DNA from: DSOI01 sp041394885
GTDB taxonomy: Bacteria; Acidobacteriota; Terriglobia; Bryobacterales; Bryobacteraceae
Reading direction: 5' to 3'
NCBI GenBank assembly: GCA_041394885.1
Contig: JAWKHI010000033.1
Location: 1 to 64,000, forward strand
DNA length: 64,000 nt
This document shows positions 19,715 to 28,414 of the stretch, one piece after another. The notes below the pieces were generated by a model that saw nothing but the letters and a program-made list of their open reading frames with translations, ran no database searches and was not told the DNA's origin. The translations under genes and the position numbers were made by a program. Position 1 is the first letter of the stretch. Every line of letters begins with the position of its first letter.

Positions 19715-19807
19715 TCAAAAGCGCAAAGGCCGCTCCGGCGCGGCTCCGATCCTGGAGAGACCCGCGCTCATTCCAAAGCGCCCGGCGTGTCTGTTGTTCG
19801 CGAGTCT
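19715..19807 (-). repeat. dispersed palindromic repeat, copy B
   Basis: 93 bases, directly abutting copy A in the same orientation. The right end is identical to copy A over about 35 bases (19715-19749). The left end is diverged (ACTCGCGAACAACAGACACG). It ends 12 bases from the cupin stop. Confidence 0.7.
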
Positions 19808-19819
19808 GAGAGAAAGCTG

Positions 19820-20182
19820 CTAAGCGTCGCGATGCACGGTGTCCATCGAGAATGCGGGCACGCAAACCGCCACGTATTCGGCGCCTTCCGCCTCCGGACT
19901 CGAGTAACGGACCCACTCTCCGCCGCGCACGATCACGGCTTGTCCGGCGCGAACATCGAACGTGGCATCGGCCGTTTCCACCCGCAGCATGCCGGCCAGC
20001 ACAACCGTGTATTCGTCGAATTCCGGGGTCTGGCCCGGCTCCACCCATCCACCCGGACTCTGCATCCGCGCTACGCTCACTCCTTCGGTGCCGGAGCGAA
20101 CGCGCCCCACGTATTCCTCGATGCGTTTGGGCTTGTTGCCGGCGGCGGCGACGACGGCGGGTTTTTCTATCAGGGTGGCCAT
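19820..20182 (-). CDS. small cupin-domain protein
   Basis: 120 residues from ATG 20182. A single cupin barrel: GWVEPGQTPEFDEYTVVLAG (motif 1 region) and VRAGQAVIVRGGEWVRYSS (motif 2). Ligand unknown. Last of a run of minus-strand genes behind the ArsR regulator (gap of 35 bases to the GyrI-like gene). The dispersed repeats begin right after its stop. Confidence 0.75.
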   Translation of the reverse strand: MATLIEKPAVVAAAGNKPKRIEEYVGRVRSGTEGVSVARMQSPGGWVEPGQTPEFDEYTVVLAGMLRVETADATFDVRAGQAVIVRGGEWVRYSSPEAEGAEYVAVCVPAFSMDTVHRDA

Positions 20183-20217
20183 GGTGACTCCGGACCAGTG
20201 TAGCGAACCGGCCGCGT

Positions 20218-20688
20218 TCAGGCGCCCGGCGAAAGCGGCCGGCTGAGCTCGGTGCGCCACTGCGCGGGATCGGGACTGGTGTCCGGTCCGGTCAGGTATC
20301 GTTCATAGAGATCCGGGCCAGGGACGTGTCCGTTGGCGGTGATCCATCCACCGAATTCGCCCCACGCCGCGGCAAGGCCCTCATAGGCGCCGCGGTGAAT
20401 GGTCCGTGCCACGCGGACCGCGGGCAGCGTGATGCTCACCACGCGGCCGGTGGGCGCAACAGCCGCCGCCACGGGCACGCAGACGTCGAAGTCAAACTCC
20501 GCCGGGCTCATTCGCAGGTGGTGCGTCAGCCAGGGCCCAGTTGGTTCCAGGCCCTGCGCCCGGATCGCCGCATGGATCTCTCCGAGTGCCGGACCCATGA
20601 CGGATTGAATCTCGCTGCGCGGAATCACCAGATGGATGGCGGCCACCAACTGCTCCGGAGCTCGTGTGATCGCCGGGGTGTCAATCAT
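20218..20688 (-). CDS. GyrI-like/AraC effector-binding domain protein
   Basis: 156 residues. Stand-alone GyrI-like ligand-binding domain, recognised from FDFDVCVPVAAAV, RTIHRGAYEGLAAAWGEFGGW and the terminal DLYERYLTGPDTSPDPAQWR. Such proteins bind small hydrophobic or cationic molecules and are often co-encoded with SRPBCC/ArsR pairs, as here. The start ATG overlaps the SRPBCC stop (ATGA). Confidence 0.8.
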   Translation of the reverse strand: MIDTPAITRAPEQLVAAIHLVIPRSEIQSVMGPALGEIHAAIRAQGLEPTGPWLTHHLRMSPAEFDFDVCVPVAAAVAPTGRVVSITLPAVRVARTIHRGAYEGLAAAWGEFGGWITANGHVPGPDLYERYLTGPDTSPDPAQWRTELSRPLSPGA

Positions 20689-21188
20689 TGAATTGCACCG
20701 GGCACCCGCTTCGACGACAACAGTTCCTCGAGCCGGTTGAGTCCGGCCGCCATGCCGTACTCCATGCCGGACCGGCGCGCGGTGTCGCGGGCTTCCCGGG
20801 ACTCGTAGCGGACGGTGATCGTCGTCCTCGTAATTGGGCCATTGGCAACGAAAGACGTGGTGTTGACCGCTTCGCCCGGATACCAGGCTTCGTCGAACTT
20901 TTCGGTGGCCACCAGACGCATGGGTGCTTCGATTTCGCGGAAGACGCCGCCCATACCCATGTCCGGAACGCCCTCCTTGCGCCATACATACCGGTAGGTG
21001 CCGCCGATTCTCAGGTCAATCTCGCACACCGGCATCGTCCATCCCGGCGGACCCAACAGCCATTGACGCACCAGTTCCGGTTTGGTGAACGCGTCGAACA
21101 CCAGTTGGCGCGGCGCGTGGAAATCGCGTGCAATTGCAATCTCGCAGTCAGTAGGGGTTGTGATTTGGAAACTTTCCGGGTAGAACAT
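20685..21188 (-). CDS. SRPBCC (AHSA1-like) domain protein
   Basis: 167 residues from ATG 21188. START/AHSA1-type fold with ARDFHAPRQLVFDAFTKPEL, RIGGTYRYVWRKEG and the terminal amphipathic helix GMAAGLNRLEELL. The usual partner of autoregulated ArsR genes; it probably binds a small lipophilic ligand. The gap to the ArsR stop is 10 bases. Confidence 0.85.
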   Translation of the reverse strand: MFYPESFQITTPTDCEIAIARDFHAPRQLVFDAFTKPELVRQWLLGPPGWTMPVCEIDLRIGGTYRYVWRKEGVPDMGMGGVFREIEAPMRLVATEKFDEAWYPGEAVNTTSFVANGPITRTTITVRYESREARDTARRSGMEYGMAAGLNRLEELLSSKRVPGAIQ

Positions 21189-21198
21189 CGGGGATCCT

Positions 21199-21579
21199 TT
21201 ATCGCTTGTTCGTTCTGGGGCGTTTGGCCCTTTTGTGAGTGGACTGCAAGTCATCCAGGAGATGGTCGAGCCGCGAGAACGACGCCTCCCAGAATTGCCG
21301 GTAGGTCTCGAGCCATCGGCTGGCTTCCGCCAGCGGCCTCGCCTCCAGACGGCTCGGACGGCTCTGCCCGGCTCGATCCCGCGTAATCAGTCCGGCCCGC
21401 TCCAGCACTTTGAGGTGCTTGGAGATGGCCGGCTGGGTCATCGCGAACGGCTCGGCGAGTTGCGTCACCGAGGCTTCACCCGTTGCCAGACGAGCGAGGA
21501 TGGCGCGCCGCGTCGGGTCCGCCAACGCGGCGAAGGTGGCGTTCAGGTCCGGCGCAGAGGCATAACCGCTCGGTTGCAT
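21199..21579 (-). CDS. ArsR/SmtB-family winged-helix regulator
   Basis: 126 residues from ATG 21579. HTH core: FAALADPTRRAILARLATGE, SVTQLAEPFAMTQPAISKHL, KVLERAGLITRDRAGQ. The C-terminal helix (WLETYRQFWEASFSRLDHLL) is typical of the subgroup paired with SRPBCC proteins; no metal-binding cysteines. It has its own sigma70-like promoter 6 bases upstream and probably represses its operon. A CCAAT-N3-ATTTGG dyad overlaps the -10 and could be its operator. Confidence 0.85.
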   Translation of the reverse strand: MQPSGYASAPDLNATFAALADPTRRAILARLATGEASVTQLAEPFAMTQPAISKHLKVLERAGLITRDRAGQSRPSRLEARPLAEASRWLETYRQFWEASFSRLDHLLDDLQSTHKRAKRPRTNKR

Positions 21580-21585
21580 AACCAA

Positions 21586-21614
21586 ATGGTATTGGAATAT
21601 CGGCGTGCCGTCAA
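21586..21614 (-). promoter_or_regulatory. sigma70-like promoter of the arsR operon (leaderless)
   Basis: On the minus strand TTGACG (21614-21609), a 17-base spacer, TACCAT (21591-21586), then 6 bases and ATG 21579. This is the best -35/-10 pair among the leaderless candidates and puts the transcription start at or next to the A of the ATG. Confidence 0.65.
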
Positions 21615-21664
21615 GACGTTTTTTGCGCCAGCCCTGGCGATACAATGACAACCGGACTCTCCTC

Positions 21665-22909
21665 ATGACCAGACGCGATTTCCTCCGCACCGCGGCCGCC
21701 TTCGGCACGCTTCCGCTCCATCGCCTCGCAGCCGCCCACAAGGGCAAGGTGAAGATCACCGACGTGAAGGTGATGATCGTGCGCGGCACCTGGGACTGGA
21801 ATCTCATCAAGATCGAAACCGACGCGGGCATTCACGGCATCGGGGAAGCCTATTGGGGACCCGGCGTGAAAGACCTGGTCCTGAACCAGCTCAAACAGCA
21901 TGTGATCGGCGAGGATCCACTCAACGTGGACAGGCTATACACGAAGATGCTCATGCGGAGCGCGGGGGCTGGAGCGTTGGCCGGCGTCACCGTCACCGCC
22001 GCCAGCGGCATCGAGATCGCTCTTTGGGATCTGGCCGGACGCATTCTCGAGACGCCGTCGTGCAATCTGTTGGGCGGCCGCTTCCGCGATCGCGTGCGCT
22101 TCTATCGCACCTTGCAGACCGTGGAGAACGTGGAAGACATGAGCCAATGGCGGGACCAGGTGCAGGCCGCCCGCGCCGAGAAGTTCGGCTGGACCGCGTT
22201 CAAGTTCCAGGGCGACGGCATCCCACCCAGAGCGGACCCGCAGTACAAAGAGCCCGGGCACGATCCCTACACCCGCGGACTCACGCTCCGCGATCTGCGC
22301 CGCATCGGCAAAGCGATGGAGACGGTGCGTGACGCGCTCGGCCCCGACATCGACTTCGGCGTGGAAGCGCACTGGAAGTACGATGTGCGGGATGCGATCA
22401 ACATGGCCAGAGTCATCGAGCCGGCCCAGCCCATGTGGCTGGAGGATCCGGTGCCGCCGGGCAACCTGGAGGCGATGGCGCGGGTGACCCATGCGGTGAA
22501 CGTGCCGGTGTCCACCGGGGAAAACCTGTACACGCGCGACGGCTTCCGGCGCTTGATTGAGATGCAGGGGTGCGACATCGTCCACATCGACATCCCGAAA
22601 TCGGGCGGCTTGCTCGAATCGAAGCGGATCCACGATCTGGCCGACAACTACTACATCGCCACGGCGGCGCACAATCCGGCGAGCCCGGTGGGCACGATCG
22701 GTTCCGCCCACGCGGCGGCGTCCATGCGGGACTTCCGCATCCACGAACTGGCTAAGTACATCGACTGGTGGCAGGATCTGGTGATCCACGATGGCCCCAT
22801 CTTCGAAAATGGCTACTTCACCGTGCGCGAAAAGCCGGGCCTCGGCATCGAGCTCAATCCCGACGTCGCCAAGGCCCATCTCGCACCCGGCGAGACGTGG
22901 TGGGGCTAA
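21665..22909 (+). CDS. Tat-exported mandelate racemase/muconate lactonizing-family enzyme
   Basis: 414 residues from ATG 21665 (TRRDFLRTAAAFGTLPLHRL, Tat signal). Enolase-superfamily barrel: catalytic-lysine region TAFKFQGDG, metal ligands in FGVEAHWKYD, WLEDPVPPGN and STGENLYTRDG, and the acid/base histidine region ATAAHNPASPVG. It resembles galactonate/mannonate dehydratase-like members acting on sugar acids; the exact substrate is not readable. Export of an enolase-superfamily enzyme is unusual outside this kind of bacterium. Convergent with the FG-GAP gene. Confidence 0.85.
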   Translation: MTRRDFLRTAAAFGTLPLHRLAAAHKGKVKITDVKVMIVRGTWDWNLIKIETDAGIHGIGEAYWGPGVKDLVLNQLKQHVIGEDPLNVDRLYTKMLMRSAGAGALAGVTVTAASGIEIALWDLAGRILETPSCNLLGGRFRDRVRFYRTLQTVENVEDMSQWRDQVQAARAEKFGWTAFKFQGDGIPPRADPQYKEPGHDPYTRGLTLRDLRRIGKAMETVRDALGPDIDFGVEAHWKYDVRDAINMARVIEPAQPMWLEDPVPPGNLEAMARVTHAVNVPVSTGENLYTRDGFRRLIEMQGCDIVHIDIPKSGGLLESKRIHDLADNYYIATAAHNPASPVGTIGSAHAAASMRDFRIHELAKYIDWWQDLVIHDGPIFENGYFTVREKPGLGIELNPDVAKAHLAPGETWWG

Positions 22910-22924
22910 GGCCGGATCGGGCCG

Positions 22925-25900
22925 CTAGGGCACGCTAATGGTGCCCATGGCGCGCCACCCGGTGTTGTTGCCGGAGATGTCGCGCGCCGCCACATAGATG
23001 ATGCGGTCCCCACGGAAGGCCGGCGTGAACGTGAAGGTCAGCGTCAGCGTGAGCGTATTGCCGCTGGTGGAAACCGTCGACGCGGCGGCATTGATGCTGC
23101 ACTGGCCATTGGCGGCCACGCCCGTGCCCGGGATGTTGACGGAGCCGGCAAACGGACCACCGGCATTGCCCGCGTCGTCCACCACCAGCAGTGACCCGCC
23201 GGAGCGCACGAAGGCCAGGTAGCACGCGGCGCGGCCGTCAATGGCCTCGTTGATCAGGATATTGAGCACGTTCAAATCCGCGAATCCGCCTGTATCGGCG
23301 AACACGGTGGTGAGCGTCAGGGTGTTGGATGTGGACCTCGCCGGCGTCATGCCCGTGATCGAAGTGCCGTTGGACACGCCGCCGGGCACGGTCCAAACGC
23401 CCTTGGCCACCCAGCCGCTATTGTTGAGGGCGTTGTCGCGCGCGGCGAGATAGATCACTTTGTTGCCTGCGAACGCGGATTGAAACGTCACTTGGAGAGT
23501 AAGCGTCAGGGTGTTGCCGGATTCCGCCACCGAAGACGCCCCCAAGTCGATGAGGCATTGGTTGTTGCCCATCACGCCCACGCCGGGCAGCCCGGCTACG
23601 CCGGCGAATGGCCCGCCCGCTTCGCCCGCGTCGTTCACCAGCAAGAGAGTGCCCTGAGACCGCACAAAGGCCAGGTAGCACGCATTCCGGCCGTCAATGG
23701 CATTGTTGATCAGGACGTTGAGCACGTTGAGGTCCGACGAACCGTTTCCATCTTGGAACGTGAAGACAAACGTGGCGCTGAACCCGGTTCCCGAGGCGGG
23801 GCTCGGCGCACCCACGCTCGGAATCGGCGATGTGCCCGGTGCGCCGTCCTGCGTGACGGCGAAAATCTTGCCGGATATCGCAATGTTGCCGGAGCGCTGC
23901 GGACCGGCGTTGGCCGCCACCGAAAACGTCACCACGCCGGAACCGGAGCCGGACGATCCCGAGAGGATCGTGATCCAAGGCACGCCCGCCACCGCCGTCC
24001 AAGCGCATCCAGGCGCGGTGGACACAGTGACGGAATCGCTGCCGCCGGCCGAAGACGCGTTCGCCGCGGCAGCGCTTAGCGAGTACGTGCATCCCCCGGA
24101 GGCGTCATCGAAGGTGAATGCGTACGCCGCGCCGCTGGCCAGCGCGGACGTACTGTTCTGGTTGCCGTTGATGCCCGTGGCGGCGCTGTTTTCCCAGCGC
24201 GCGCCCACCAGCGCCGTGTTGCCGGATAGCGCGGCGGCGCTTCCGAAAAACGAATTCAAACGGGTGTTGGAAGCCTTTAGGTACGCCTCCTGCGTCCACA
24301 AGCCGGCGGACCGGACGAAGGCATACGCGGCTCCGCTCTGGCCGGCTCCGTTATCGGCTTGGTTGCCGCCGATGCCGGTGGCGATGCTGTCTTCCCAATC
24401 GGCGCCCACCAGGGCTCGATTCCCGGCCACGGCCACGGAACGCCCGAAAGCGTCCCCATTGCCGGTGTTCGATGCTTTCAGATACGCCTGCTGCGTCCAG
24501 GATGCGCCGCCTCGCACGAATACGTATGCCGCGCCGCTCCCGGACGAGCTGTTGTCGCCTTGCGCGCCGTTGACGCCGGTGGCGTTGCTGTCTTCGCCGG
24601 GAGCACCGGCCACGATGGTGTCGCCAGAGATGGCCACCGCGCTGCCGAAATCGTCGAACGTTCCGGTGTTGGAAGCCTTGAGGTACGCCTGTTGCGTCCA
24701 GGATGCGCCCGAGCCGGTGAATACGTACACGGCGCCGCTCGCCAACGCCGAGTTGTCGCTCTGATTGCCATTGACACCGGTGGCGTTGCTGCGTTCGCCG
24801 TTGGCGCCCACCACCACCGTCTCGGCGGAGATGGCCACCGCCGTGCCGAACTGGTCACCGTGTTCGGCGTTGGACGCCTTCAGGTAGGCCTGCTGCGTCC
24901 AACTCGTTCCGCTTCGCACGAACACATAGGCGGCGCCGGAAATGAGTTGGTTATTGTTGGCCTGATCGCCGTTCACCCCGGTGGCGCCACTCGATTCCTT
25001 GGGCGCTCCGGCGACGATCGTGTCGCCCGAGATCGCCACCGCGGTTCCGAACTCGTCGCCTGCCTCCGCGTTCGATGCCTTCAGATAGACCTGTTGGGTC
25101 CAGACCGAGCCGCTGCGCTTGAACACGTAGATGGCCCCGCTGCCGGCGCCGCCGTCGCTCTCGCCGGGTGCGCCCACCACGATCGTGTCGCCGGCGATCG
25201 AGACGCTCGCGCCGAAGGCGGCCCCGGCCTGCGCGTTCCATGCCTTTAGGTAGGCCTGCTGGGTCCACACGCCGGCCACGCGCACGAAAACATACGCGGC
25301 GCCGGCGCCATCGGCGAGGTTGTTGATCTGGTCCGCGTTCACGCCGGACGCGGCGCTGTCTTCCTTGGGCGCGCCCACCACGGCGGTGTCGCCGTCGATG
25401 GCGACAGCGCTACCGAACTCGTCGGTGGCCTGCGTGTTGGACGCTTTGAAGTAGGCTTGCTGCGCCACAGGATCCACGGTCACCGGATACTGCGCACCGC
25501 TATCGTCCCAAGCGATGACCAACCGCTGGCCGGACGCAGTCATCCGCGCCGCAAGGGATCGGCCGCGGGCGTCCCACACATGCAAGCCCTCATAGCGGAT
25601 GGCTGCATTTCCTTGCAGGTCAGCGAAGGTAATGCGGTCACGGCCGTCGGTGGCCGGCGCAAGTCCGCCGCGGACGCGGAGTTGGAGCCGTGCTTCGGAG
25701 CCCTCTCCCGCGGGGCGGCGGGCGAGGGTGAATCCGTGCTCGAGCCCGCTGGGGCGGTTGACGAACCACTCTTCGAGGTCCGCGCTCCAGCGGTAGGCGA
25801 GGCGGTTGCCGCCGGCCTCGGCGACCGCGCTGCCAGGAAGGATCGGCTTGCCGCCGGTCCGGCCCCAGCCTTCCAGCGCCAGCCCCCATGTCCAGCCGCC

Positions 25901-26155
25901 GGAATGCGGGGTCACGAGAAAGCCTTCGCCGTCGAATCGCGTGGTCCACCGCTGAACGGGGTTGGCGGCGCGGCGCCCTTCCCCATCCACACTCACCGCG
26001 AAGCGCTGGCGCAGGAACTGCGTGCGAACCTGCCGCCAGTCCTCGGGAAAAGTTGAGAGGTCGCGCGCGGGGCTCGCCGCGGCGAGGCCGAGCGCCAGGA
26101 AGAGGAGTAGTGAGGAGGATGAGAGTAAGCGCGGCCGGACCGTTCGATGTGCCAT
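22925..26155 (-). CDS. large exported FG-GAP repeat protein with BACON domain
   Basis: 1076 residues with a signal peptide. About 200 residues of unassigned N-terminal domain come first. Seven tandem FG-GAP-like units of about 55-67 residues follow (each QQAYLKASN, FGSAVAISGDTIVAGAP, GAAYVFVRSG), as in integrin-type propellers. Then comes a BACON domain (CTYSLSAAAANASSAGG to NIAISGKIFAVTQDG). Two copies of a roughly 150-residue module end it (DLNVLNVLINNAIDGRNACY, NNSGWVAKGVWTV). Likely secreted or cell-surface adhesion or carbohydrate binding. The DNA repeats visible at 24090-25470 come from the FG-GAP units. Confidence 0.85.
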   Translation of the reverse strand: MAHRTVRPRLLSSSSLLLFLALGLAAASPARDLSTFPEDWRQVRTQFLRQRFAVSVDGEGRRAANPVQRWTTRFDGEGFLVTPHSGGWTWGLALEGWGRTGGKPILPGSAVAEAGGNRLAYRWSADLEEWFVNRPSGLEHGFTLARRPAGEGSEARLQLRVRGGLAPATDGRDRITFADLQGNAAIRYEGLHVWDARGRSLAARMTASGQRLVIAWDDSGAQYPVTVDPVAQQAYFKASNTQATDEFGSAVAIDGDTAVVGAPKEDSAASGVNADQINNLADGAGAAYVFVRVAGVWTQQAYLKAWNAQAGAAFGASVSIAGDTIVVGAPGESDGGAGSGAIYVFKRSGSVWTQQVYLKASNAEAGDEFGTAVAISGDTIVAGAPKESSGATGVNGDQANNNQLISGAAYVFVRSGTSWTQQAYLKASNAEHGDQFGTAVAISAETVVVGANGERSNATGVNGNQSDNSALASGAVYVFTGSGASWTQQAYLKASNTGTFDDFGSAVAISGDTIVAGAPGEDSNATGVNGAQGDNSSSGSGAAYVFVRGGASWTQQAYLKASNTGNGDAFGRSVAVAGNRALVGADWEDSIATGIGGNQADNGAGQSGAAYAFVRSAGLWTQEAYLKASNTRLNSFFGSAAALSGNTALVGARWENSAATGINGNQNSTSALASGAAYAFTFDDASGGCTYSLSAAAANASSAGGSDSVTVSTAPGCAWTAVAGVPWITILSGSSGSGSGVVTFSVAANAGPQRSGNIAISGKIFAVTQDGAPGTSPIPSVGAPSPASGTGFSATFVFTFQDGNGSSDLNVLNVLINNAIDGRNACYLAFVRSQGTLLLVNDAGEAGGPFAGVAGLPGVGVMGNNQCLIDLGASSVAESGNTLTLTLQVTFQSAFAGNKVIYLAARDNALNNSGWVAKGVWTVPGGVSNGTSITGMTPARSTSNTLTLTTVFADTGGFADLNVLNILINEAIDGRAACYLAFVRSGGSLLVVDDAGNAGGPFAGSVNIPGTGVAANGQCSINAAASTVSTSGNTLTLTLTFTFTPAFRGDRIIYVAARDISGNNTGWRAMGTISVP

Positions 26156-26405
26156 GGGGTTCTAGGGAGCCATCGACGGCGCAGGACGCAAAATTTAGCC
26201 GGCGGCCCTCGGGTTGTCACCCGGTTTCACAGCGCAGATCACCTAGATTGGCGCGGAGCGGGCGGCCTGGCGGCGAGCCCATCCGATTCGGAGTTAACAC
26301 GTTGACACATTGAATTACAGGTTAATTCGGCGTACGATAACGGCAATTGATGAGGTCGCTTGGCCAGCGTGCCGGCGATAGAAACGTGTCGTGAAAGGGG
26401 TCTCC

Positions 26406-28335
26406 ATGAAACATTCCAATAACGTGCGCGCGGTCCGCCGTTCGTTGACGCGGGCCGGAATTCTCGTCTCCGCTCTGCTGGCGTTCTCGATCCCGTGGGC
26501 CGCCCAAACTGCGCCTGGCGTGATCTCCGCGACGGTCGTGGACCAGTCGGGCGCTGTGGTTGCCGGTGCAACCGTGGAAATCAAGCGGCTGCCCGACGGG
26601 CCAATCTGGACCGCTGTGACCAACGCCGAAGGATCGTATTCGTCCCCGCCGCTACAGCCCGGCCAGTACCGAATTATCGTGCAATCCACCGGATTTAGGC
26701 GATATGAGCGTACCGTGACGCTCGGCAGCCAGGAGCTTCGCCTCACCTGCACTCTCCAGGTCGGAGAGGTGGCGGAAACCGTCGAGGTGACGGCGGCGAC
26801 GCCACATCTACAAGCGCAAACATCTTCGGTAGAGCGTTCCCGGCGGGGCCGCCGCTTCAAGTCGCCGCCTCCGCCCGCACGCCCAGCAGGCGCTCTATCG
26901 GCGCCGCCAAGCCAACGCCGAGCAGTACGCCGCCGCCGAGGAGGAGGGCTTCCAACCGGTGAGCCGGCGGCCTCTCTCGACGTTCGGCGCCGACGTCGAC
27001 ACGGCATCTTACTCCAACGTCCGACGTTTTCTCCGGGATGGCCGCCTCCCGCCGCCGGACGCGGTCCGCATCGAGGAAATGCTGAACTATTTCCACTATT
27101 CCGATCGAGTACCGGAAGCCGGAGAGCCATTCGCCGTAACCACCGAGATCGGACGCGCTCCCTGGAACGCGGAGCACAAGCTGCTGCGGGTGGCGGTGCG
27201 AACCCGCCCACTGGCGACCGCGGAACTCCCGCCGTCGAACCTCGTGTTTCTCATCGACGTGTCCGGTTCCATGCAGCCGGAGAACAAGCTGCCCCTGGTG
27301 AAGCGTGCGATGCGGATGCTTGCCGGGCAACTGCGCCACAGGGACCGGGTGGCGATCGTGGTCTACGCGGGTGCGGCCGGATTGGTGCTGCCCGCCACTC
27401 CCGGCTCCCGGCAGGATCGGATCCTCGATGCGATCGAGCATCTGGAGGCAGGCGGATCCACCGCGGGCGCGCAAGGCCTGGAGTTGGCCTATCGCGTGGC
27501 GGCGGAGAACTTCATGAAGCGCGGCAACAATCGAGTGATCCTCGCCACCGACGGAGATTTCAATGTGGGTCCGAACTCGGATGAGGACATGGTGAGACTG
27601 ATCGAGCGGGAGCGCCGGCGCGGGGTTTTTCTGACGGTGGCCGGGGTCGGCTACGGCAACCTGAAGGACTCCAAACTCGAGAAGCTGGCCGATCACGGCA
27701 ATGGCAACTACGCCTATCTCGATTCAATCGCCGAGGCGCGAAAGAGCTTTGTGCGCGAGTTCGGCGCCACGATGGTAACGGCCGCCAAGGACGTGAAGCT
27801 GCAAGTGGAGTTCAACCCGGTGCATGTCTCGGCATGGCGGTTGATCGGGTACGATAACCGCCGCCTCAACGACGCGGACTTCGCCAACGATGCCAAGGAC
27901 GCGGGCGACCTGGGCGCCGGACACGCGATCACGGCCCTCTACGAATTGGCGCCCCCATCGGCGAGCGATGCCGGTTCGTACGGCGTGAAATTGAAATACC
28001 AAGAGCCGCCCGCGGCGCAAACCGGCCACGCGGAGGAAGTGGCCACGGTGAAGATTCGCTACAAGGAGCCGACTGCCTCGTCAAGCCGCGAACTCCAGTT
28101 CGCCGTGGCCCACGGCCTTCAGGATGCGCCATCGCCGGATTTCCGCTTTGCCGCGGGCGTCGCCCAATTCGGTATGGTGCTGCGCGATTCCGCCCATCGG
28201 GGTTCGGCGAGCCTGGATAGCGCTGTCCAGTTGGTGGAGGACGCTATCGGCGAGGATGCCGACGGATTGCGGGCGGAGTTCGTTTATCTGGCGAAACTGG
28301 CCCGCGACTTGCAGCGGGCCACGGCTCGAAGGTAG
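26406..28335 (+). pseudogene. vWA/YfbK-like protein with N-terminal carboxypeptidase-regulatory domain (two frameshifts)
   Basis: The start ATG 26406 opens a signal sequence and a CarboxypepD_reg domain (TVVDQSGAVVAGATVEIKR to VEVTAATPHLQAQ). The frame changes near 26820, and IFGRAFPAG to NAEQYAAAE runs in a second frame. A missing base near 26940 moves to the third frame: EEGFQPVSRRPLSTFGADVD. That third frame encodes the YfbK N-terminal domain, a vWA domain with MIDAS (LIDVSGSM, ATDGDFNVG) and the DUF3520 C-terminus. The parts match the domain order of known YfbK-type exported proteins. If the shifts are real, only the part from GTG 26959 could be made, without a signal peptide. Confidence 0.75.
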
Positions 28336-28414
28336 AGCCAGGCGGCGCACAAGAAATTGAGAAACAGTAATAAATTAGCGTTCTGTAGTATGATCGTGGC
28401 GAGGTTAGATCGCC

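Noticed and set aside
24090..25470. Strong tandem DNA periodicity of about 165-200 bases
   Set aside because: Fully explained by the seven FG-GAP protein repeats of the surface protein.
28340..28414. AT-rich gap before the first Oar-like receptor as a promoter
   Set aside because: TAGTAT/TATGAT -10 candidates exist but no -35 at acceptable spacing; too ambiguous to annotate.
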